Assembly: GCA_036733925.1 (NCBI GenBank)
Contig: DAIMZO010000008.1
Coordinates: 1 to 64,000, forward strand
Direction of reading: 5' to 3'
DNA length: 64,000 nt
From: UBA2897 sp036733925
GTDB lineage: Bacteria; Bacillota; Negativicutes; Selenomonadales; Selenomonadaceae
The position numbers and the translations under genes are program-made. Under the pieces are notes generated by a model, which was not told where the DNA came from, searched no databases, and saw only the letters and a list, made by a program, of their open reading frames with translations. Of this stretch, positions 59,191 through 64,000 are shown one piece after another (the first letter of the stretch is position 1; every line of letters begins with the position of its first letter).

Positions 59191-60300
59191 TTGAATATCA
59201 TTGTATCCGGTGGCGGCACGGGCGGGCATATCTACCCGGCCATCACGATCATACGGACGATACAGCAGCGCGTGCCGGACGCGAACTTCCTCTACGTCGG
59301 CACGGCAAAGGGCCTCGAGGCCGACATCATCCCGAAGGAGCATCTGCCGTTCGAGACGGTGAACATCCAGGGATTCGAGCGCCATCTGACGCCGGACAAT
59401 ATCCTGCGTGCGGGCAAGGCGATGGCCGGCGTCCTGAAGGCCATGCGCATCGTGCAGCGGTTCCATCCGGACGTCGCCATCGGGACGGGTGGCTACGTCT
59501 GCGGCCCAATCCTGCTCGCGTCGAGTCTGCTGCACGTGCCGACGCTGATCCAGGAGCAGAACGTCGTGCCGGGCATCACGAACAAGATCCTGTCGAAGTT
59601 CGTGACGAAGATTGCGGTCGGCACGCCGGAGGCCATGGCGCATTTCCCGCGCGAAAAGGTCGCGTATACGGGCAACCCGATTCGCAGCGAAGTGCTTTCG
59701 GCGCGCCGCGAGGAAGGGGCCAGCGCGTTCGGCTTCGATCCCGCGAAGCGGACGGTCCTGATCTCGGGCGGCAGCCGCGGGGCGCGCGCCATCAACCGCG
59801 CGGTCATCCCGGTGCTCGTCGAGGCGATGAAGCATCCGGAGGTGCAGTACCTGCATGTCACGGGCAAGGCCGAGTACGAGGATATCCTGCGCCGCGCGCT
59901 CGCGGCGGGCTTCGAGCCGGACCGCGCAAAGCACATCAAGATCGTCCCATACCTCTACAATATGCCGGAGGCCATGGCGATGACGGATCTCGCGATTTTC
60001 CGCGCCGGTGCGACGGGGCTCGCGGAACTCACGGCGCGCGGCATCCCGGCTATCCTGATTCCGTATCCGTACGCGGCGGAGAACCATCAGGAGCATAATG
60101 CGCGCGCACTCGAGGCGGCCGGCGCGGCGCGCGTAATCCTGAATGCGGATCTGACGCCGGAGGCATTGAGCTCCGTCCTGACGGAACTCCTCAGCGAGCC
60201 GCTGAAGCTCAAGGCGATGGCAGAGGCGAGCCACCGGCTCGGCCGGCCGCAGGCCGCCGCGGACATCGCGGATATGGTGCTCTTTATCGCAAAGAAATAA
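59191..60300 (+). CDS. murG: Lipid II synthase MurG
   Basis: 369 residues from TTG 59191 (GAGGG upstream). GT-B glycosyltransferase: GGGTGGHIYPA (first G loop), the IQEQNVVPGITN region, ISGGSRGARAIN, and the UDP-GlcNAc site RAGATGLAELTARGIP. Transfers GlcNAc to lipid I. Confidence 0.97.
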   Translation: MNIIVSGGGTGGHIYPAITIIRTIQQRVPDANFLYVGTAKGLEADIIPKEHLPFETVNIQGFERHLTPDNILRAGKAMAGVLKAMRIVQRFHPDVAIGTGGYVCGPILLASSLLHVPTLIQEQNVVPGITNKILSKFVTKIAVGTPEAMAHFPREKVAYTGNPIRSEVLSARREEGASAFGFDPAKRTVLISGGSRGARAINRAVIPVLVEAMKHPEVQYLHVTGKAEYEDILRRALAAGFEPDRAKHIKIVPYLYNMPEAMAMTDLAIFRAGATGLAELTARGIPAILIPYPYAAENHQEHNARALEAAGAARVILNADLTPEALSSVLTELLSEPLKLKAMAEASHRLGRPQAAADIADMVLFIAKK

Positions 60301-60339
60301 GCGCGAAGAAATAAGATTTTCTGAATAAGGGTGAGAAAA

Positions 60340-61728
60340 GTGTTCAAAGAACTCAAGGGGCTTGCGGGCCTCCGGAAGATTCATTTCGTTGGTATCGGCG
60401 GCGCGGGCATGAGTCCGCTCGCGAGGATCCTCACGGAACTTGGCTATGAGGTATCGGGATCGGACCGCGGGGATTCCGAGGTCATCGAGAACCTGCGCGA
60501 GCTCGGCGCAAAGGTCTACCTCGGCGGACAGCGCGCGGAGAATGTGCGCGGCGCGGATGCCATCGTCGTATCGACGGCCATCCCGTTCGACAACCCGGAG
60601 GTGCTCGCGGCGCGCGACCTCGGCATCAAGAAGCTGCACCGCTCCGACATCAACGCGGCGCTCGTCAACGAGTACAAGGGCATCGCGGTCGCCGGCTCGC
60701 ATGGCAAGACGACGACGACCTCCATGCTCGGCGTCACGCTCCATCACGCAGGAATTTCTCCGACCATCATCGTCGGCGGCGAGGTGCCGGATCTCGGCAC
60801 GAATGCCGTGCTCGGCAAAGGCGATTACCTCGTCTCCGAGGCCGATGAGAGCGACGGCTCGTTCCTGAAGCTTCACCCGGCTATCGCCGTCGTCACGAAC
60901 GTCGAAGACGACCACATGGATCACTACGGTACGATGGAGAACATCGTCAAGGCGTTCACGCAGTTCATCGAGAACACAGCGGACCGCGGCGGCTATGCGG
61001 TTCTGTGCTTCGAGAACGAGAACCTCCGCCATATCGCGCAGAAGACGACGCGCAAGGTCTATTCCTACGGCATCGAGCACCCGGCGGACTACAACGCGAA
61101 GGACATCGAGATGCACGAGGCGGGCATCCGCTTCGACGTGTTCCACGGCGAGGAGAAGCTCGGTCATATCGAGCTCAACATCCCAGGCCGTCACAACGTC
61201 CTCGACGCGATGGCCTGCATCGTGACAGGGCTCAGCATCGGCGTCCCGTTCGAGAAGATCGTCGAGGGCCTCGCGGAGTTCCACGGCGCGAAGCGCCGCT
61301 TTCAGACCATCGCGCGCAAGGCGGGCGTCTGGATTGTCGATGACTACGGCCATCACCCGACGGAAATCGCCGCGACGCTGAAGGCAGCGCGCCAGACGAA
61401 TCCGCACCGCCTGATCTGCGTATTCCAGCCGCATCGCTACAGCCGCACGCAGCTGCTGCACGATGAGTTCGGCAAGGCCTTCACGGCGGCGGACAAGCTC
61501 GTGCTGACGGATATCTATTCGGCCGGCGAGGCACCAATCCCGGGCATCAGCGGCGAGACCGTCCTGAAAGAGGTCGAGAAGCAGACCGGGCAGGACGTCG
61601 TCTACATCCGCGACCGGGAGAAGATCGCGGCCTATCTCAAAGACAAGCTCGAGCCGGGTGACCTCGTCATCACGATGGGCGCTGGCGACATCTACAAGAC
61701 GTCGCAGGAACTTTCTGTGCTGCTGTAA
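60340..61728 (+). CDS. murC: UDP-MurNAc:L-alanine ligase
   Basis: 462 residues if started at GTG 60340, which suits the AAGGGTGAG site better than GTG 60331. IHFVGIGGAGMSPLA, ATP loop GSHGKTTTTSMLGV, and DDYGHHPTEIAATLKA near the end. First amino-acid addition to UDP-MurNAc. murB commonly follows murC in Firmicutes; here an insertion remnant does. Confidence 0.96.
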   Translation: MFKELKGLAGLRKIHFVGIGGAGMSPLARILTELGYEVSGSDRGDSEVIENLRELGAKVYLGGQRAENVRGADAIVVSTAIPFDNPEVLAARDLGIKKLHRSDINAALVNEYKGIAVAGSHGKTTTTSMLGVTLHHAGISPTIIVGGEVPDLGTNAVLGKGDYLVSEADESDGSFLKLHPAIAVVTNVEDDHMDHYGTMENIVKAFTQFIENTADRGGYAVLCFENENLRHIAQKTTRKVYSYGIEHPADYNAKDIEMHEAGIRFDVFHGEEKLGHIELNIPGRHNVLDAMACIVTGLSIGVPFEKIVEGLAEFHGAKRRFQTIARKAGVWIVDDYGHHPTEIAATLKAARQTNPHRLICVFQPHRYSRTQLLHDEFGKAFTAADKLVLTDIYSAGEAPIPGISGETVLKEVEKQTGQDVVYIRDREKIAAYLKDKLEPGDLVITMGAGDIYKTSQELSVLL

Positions 61729-61782
61729 ACAGAGCTCGGCATGAATGCACGGAGAAATCCGCAGGATAAAAGGAGATGATCA

Positions 61783-61806
61783 ATGATTACTAAATGTATA
61801 GAATAA
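61783..61806 (+). pseudogene. Start of a gene cut off beside the insertion remnant
   Basis: AAAGGAGA (61768-61775), 7 bases, then ATG and six more codons (MITKCIE) ending in TAA. The ribosome site is of full strength, yet the frame closes just where the insertion-like sequence begins. It looks like the 5' stub of a gene removed by insertion or deletion, possibly murB by position. Too short to prove. Confidence 0.4.
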
Positions 61807-61860
61807 AATCGAACTATATGTCATAATGTTCATAGCAGGAACAGATAGAAGGTGAACATT

Positions 61861-62157
61861 ATGACGATGTACAAACCAAAGGAAATGGCCGAGAAACTTG
61901 GTGTGGCCGTCCGGAGGCTTCAGGAATGGGATTGCAACGGGAAACTGCCAGCCTATCGCACACCGACAAATCGTCGGTACTTCTGGAACCAGGCGCTCGA
62001 TACTTGCCAGAAGATGTACGCGGCAAGAACCATCATGCTGTCCGATGAGCTGAAGCAGAAGCTGAAGAGCAGCAATGTTTCACTCACGAGCAGTGAGAAA
62101 GCATTGCTGGAGCAAGTCCCTTCTCCTTGCTGGCAGGCGGTCAAAAAAATTGCTTGA
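61861..62157 (+). pseudogene. IS607-family TnpA remnant (N-terminal domain)
   Basis: 98 codons. Residues about 3-40 are the MerR-like DNA-binding start of IS607 serine recombinases (YKPKEMAEKLGVAVRRLQEWD; AYRTPTNRRYF). The catalytic serine-recombinase domain that should follow is missing; the frame runs into unrelated sequence. AGAAGGTG lies before the ATG. It cannot catalyse transposition. Confidence 0.82.
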
Positions 62158-62812
62158 GAACAAAGCAGACTGGGAAACTTGCCGCTCTGCGCGTATCGTG
62201 GCCCTGACCTATCAGGAAGATGTTGCACCTAAAGCAAGGACCGGGAAAACGAATGCCGTCGATGTGAATGTGGCACATTTCGACGGTCTGGAAGGCCGGA
62301 CAGACATCTTGCCGAAACGGCTGAACCGTGTGTATCAGCGTATTGCTTTCTACAACCGCGTCTTTGCAAAGAAACGCGTTTTGAATGGGCGGATTGCTGG
62401 CACAAAGAGCAGACGCTATGAGAAAGCGAGAACCAAGCTCCAGCGTGCGCATGCCAAGGCCAGGAACATCCCAGCACGATATCGTTTCGAAGTACACGAC
62501 GCATCGGATAGGCGACTACAATACCATCGTCATCGAGGATCTGAATGTCAATACGAACAATCGTGACAGGAATGCTGTATTGAATCTCCTCGCGCTAGCC
62601 AATCCTTCTTTGGTTCAAACGTACATAAGTTAATAAATACAGATATTGGCGTGGGTTAGCGCCGAACGGACGGAAGTCCGTAAAATATCGCAGGAGTCCG
62701 TCCATGCGATTACCCCGCTATCGGGATATCGGAATACGGATGATGACGGCGATGAGTAAATTTGCAGAAGTTTCAAGAAGGGAGAGGTATGTATCTCTCC
62801 TGCTAATATAGT
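62153..62812 (+). pseudogene. TnpB (RuvC-like RNA-guided nuclease family) remnant
   Basis: Pieces in shifting frames resemble IS605/IS607 TnpB. There is a segment with LPKRLNRVYQRIAFYNRVFA and RYEKARTKLQRAHAKARN, then NTIVIEDLNVNTNN (the RuvC-II glutamate region), then a C-terminal-like end SKFAEVSRRER. Frameshifts and stops at about 62500 and 62633, and a missing zinc-finger part, show it is dead. Hairpins at 62781-62800 and 62806-62833 (9-base perfect arms ATATAGTCA/TGACTATAT) mark the right end. Confidence 0.78.
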
Positions 62813-62861
62813 CAAAATCAATACTGACTATATTCTTCTATATTTTGCATACCAGAACATT

Positions 62862-63800
62862 ATGAATCAAGATAAGATCGTCGTCATCATGGGCGGTACC
62901 TCGACCGAGGCGGAGATTTCCCGCCAGACCGGCAATGCCGTGCTGAAAGCGCTGAAATCGAAAGGCTACAACGCCGTCGGCATGGAACTGCATCCGGAGA
63001 CCTTCGCTGAGGAAATCCGGCAGGCAAAGCCGGCTATCGTCTTCAACGCACTGCATGGCAAGTTCGGAGAGGATGGCATCTTGCAGGGCACGCTCGAGAT
63101 GCTCGGCATCCCGTACACGGGTTCCGGCGTCCTCGCCTCGGCGGTCACCATGGACAAGGCGGCCTCGAAGCGCGTCTTTCAGGCGGAGGGCATCTCGACG
63201 CCGAAGGCGCACACCTATCACCGCTTCGAGATGAAGCGCGACCTCGCGGCAGAGGTCGAGAAAGAGTTCTCGCTGCCGGTCGTCGTCAAGGCGGCATCGC
63301 AGGGCTCGTCCATCGGCGTCTACATCGTCGATAACCTCGATGACTTCGCGAAGGCGCTGAAAGAGGCGTTCTCCTACGACGAAGAAGTGCTCGTCGAGCA
63401 GTTCATTCGCGGCAAGGAGCTCACGGTCGCGGTCTGGGGCAATGAGGAGAGCAAAGAGGCGTTCCCAATCATCGAGATCACAACGGAATCGGGCCGCTAT
63501 GACTACGAGAGCAAATACACGAAGGGCGCTTCGCACCACATCATCCCGGCGCGTGTCTCGGAAGCGAAGACGAAAGAAATCCAGGATCTCGCCGTAAAGA
63601 CCTTCACGGCCTGTGGCTGCCGCGGCGTCGCTCGCGTCGACATGATGCTCGGCGAGGACGGCACGCCCTACGTCATCGAGGTCAACTCGGTGCCGGGCAT
63701 GACGGAGCTCTCGCTTGTGCCGGATGCCGGCCGTGCGATGGGCGTGGAGTTCCCAGAGCTTTGCGCGCGCATCCTGCAGATGGCAGGATTTGAAGCATAA
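62862..63800 (+). CDS. ddl: D-alanine:D-alanine ligase
   Basis: 312 residues, ATP-grasp fold. IVVIMGGTSTEAEIS at the N-terminus, FNALHGKFGEDGILQG, VVKAASQGSSIGVY, and the Mg-binding VIEVNSVPGMTELS. Makes D-Ala-D-Ala for MurF. No Shine-Dalgarno sequence precedes the ATG, which lies just after the insertion remnant; the original leader may have been lost. All catalytic motifs are intact. Confidence 0.95.
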   Translation: MNQDKIVVIMGGTSTEAEISRQTGNAVLKALKSKGYNAVGMELHPETFAEEIRQAKPAIVFNALHGKFGEDGILQGTLEMLGIPYTGSGVLASAVTMDKAASKRVFQAEGISTPKAHTYHRFEMKRDLAAEVEKEFSLPVVVKAASQGSSIGVYIVDNLDDFAKALKEAFSYDEEVLVEQFIRGKELTVAVWGNEESKEAFPIIEITTESGRYDYESKYTKGASHHIIPARVSEAKTKEIQDLAVKTFTACGCRGVARVDMMLGEDGTPYVIEVNSVPGMTELSLVPDAGRAMGVEFPELCARILQMAGFEA

Positions 63801-63842
63801 CATGCATTTCTTCCATGAGCAAAGCGGAGAGGAGGGGTGACG

Positions 63843-64000
63843 ATGGCAGAGGAAGAGGAGCGGCGGGAAAAAGACGCGGAGCCTCCAGTGGAAAAGCCGC
63901 GGCAAAGGCGCAGAAGCCCGCGCCGCCTGCTCAAGGGACTGCTCTATCTGGTCGTCTGCGGCCTTGTCCTCGCTTTCGTCATCTACTCGCCAATCTTCAC
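63843..64000 (+). CDS. ftsQ: Cell division protein FtsQ/DivIB, partial
   Basis: The first 52 residues only; the gene runs off the window. A charged cytoplasmic N-terminus (EEEERREKDAEPPVEKPRQ) and an Arg-rich stretch are followed by a membrane helix (LLYLVVCGLVLAFVIYSP). This is the FtsQ layout, and the place after ddl is its usual one. GGAGAGGAGGGG precedes the ATG. Confidence 0.75.
   Translation, partial: MAEEEERREKDAEPPVEKPRQRRRSPRRLLKGLLYLVVCGLVLAFVIYSPIF

Overview
The window is 64 kb of a GC-rich chromosome, about 60% G+C by eye. It most likely comes from a Negativicutes bacterium of the Selenomonas/Mitsuokella type. The gene content is Firmicutes-like: FapR-controlled fatty-acid genes, FabK-type enoyl reductases, a DUF177-rpmF pair and an mraZ-led division cluster. 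It also carries a lipoprotein-anchored RND efflux pump, which belongs in a cell with an outer membrane. TTG start codons are unusually common, about 15 of some 60 intact genes. The genus is inferred; no rRNA gene is present to confirm it.

Layout. 1-6.9 kb: complete F1Fo ATP synthase operon atpIBEFHAGDC, with a c subunit carrying a possible two-carboxylate ion site. 7-11.3 kb: small membrane protein, mgsA, a MarR gene with a decayed HlyD-type adaptor, a universal stress protein, a secreted histidine-rich protein, a probable 6S RNA and an unknown protein. 11.3-13 kb: gltX followed by two tRNA-Glu(CTC) genes. 13-25 kb: orphan dhaL, a LysR regulator, a two-component system fused translationally to an rfbD-like gene, sstT, a cupin, a YdcF/ElyC-like protein, a MATE pump, glycerate kinase, several broken genes and rsmD.

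25.3-30.1 kb is the accessory island. It lies between rsmD and coaD, which are usually neighbours, and is bounded by diverged 120-bp direct repeats. It encodes a 66-residue peptide with six ACGx repeats, a radical SAM/SPASM enzyme, a flavin-fold/ferredoxin fusion protein, an internally deleted dehydrogenase, a class-M-like sirtuin with a degraded zinc site, a zinc-type macrodomain protein and an Rrf2 regulator. All are on one strand with short gaps. A strong promoter with a near-perfect operator starts the unit, and a hairpin after the precursor gene could set the peptide-to-enzyme ratio.

30.1-43.1 kb: coaD, a coiled-coil protein, larB-larC (nickel-pincer cofactor), then DUF177-rpmF and fapR-plsX-fabK-fabD-fabG-acpP-fabK2-fabF-rnc and an MBL-fold hydrolase. 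The second FabK-like protein has a four-cysteine tail motif. 43.1-48.4 kb: divergent MarR regulator and RND adaptor/pump pair. 48.4-51.8 kb: recA-recX and guaA. 51.8-64 kb: mraZ-rsmH-ftsL-murE-murF-mraY-murD-murG-murC, an IS607-family remnant, ddl and the start of ftsQ. ftsI, ftsW and murB are absent from their usual places. The insertion scar sits between murC and ddl, next to a truncated gene start.
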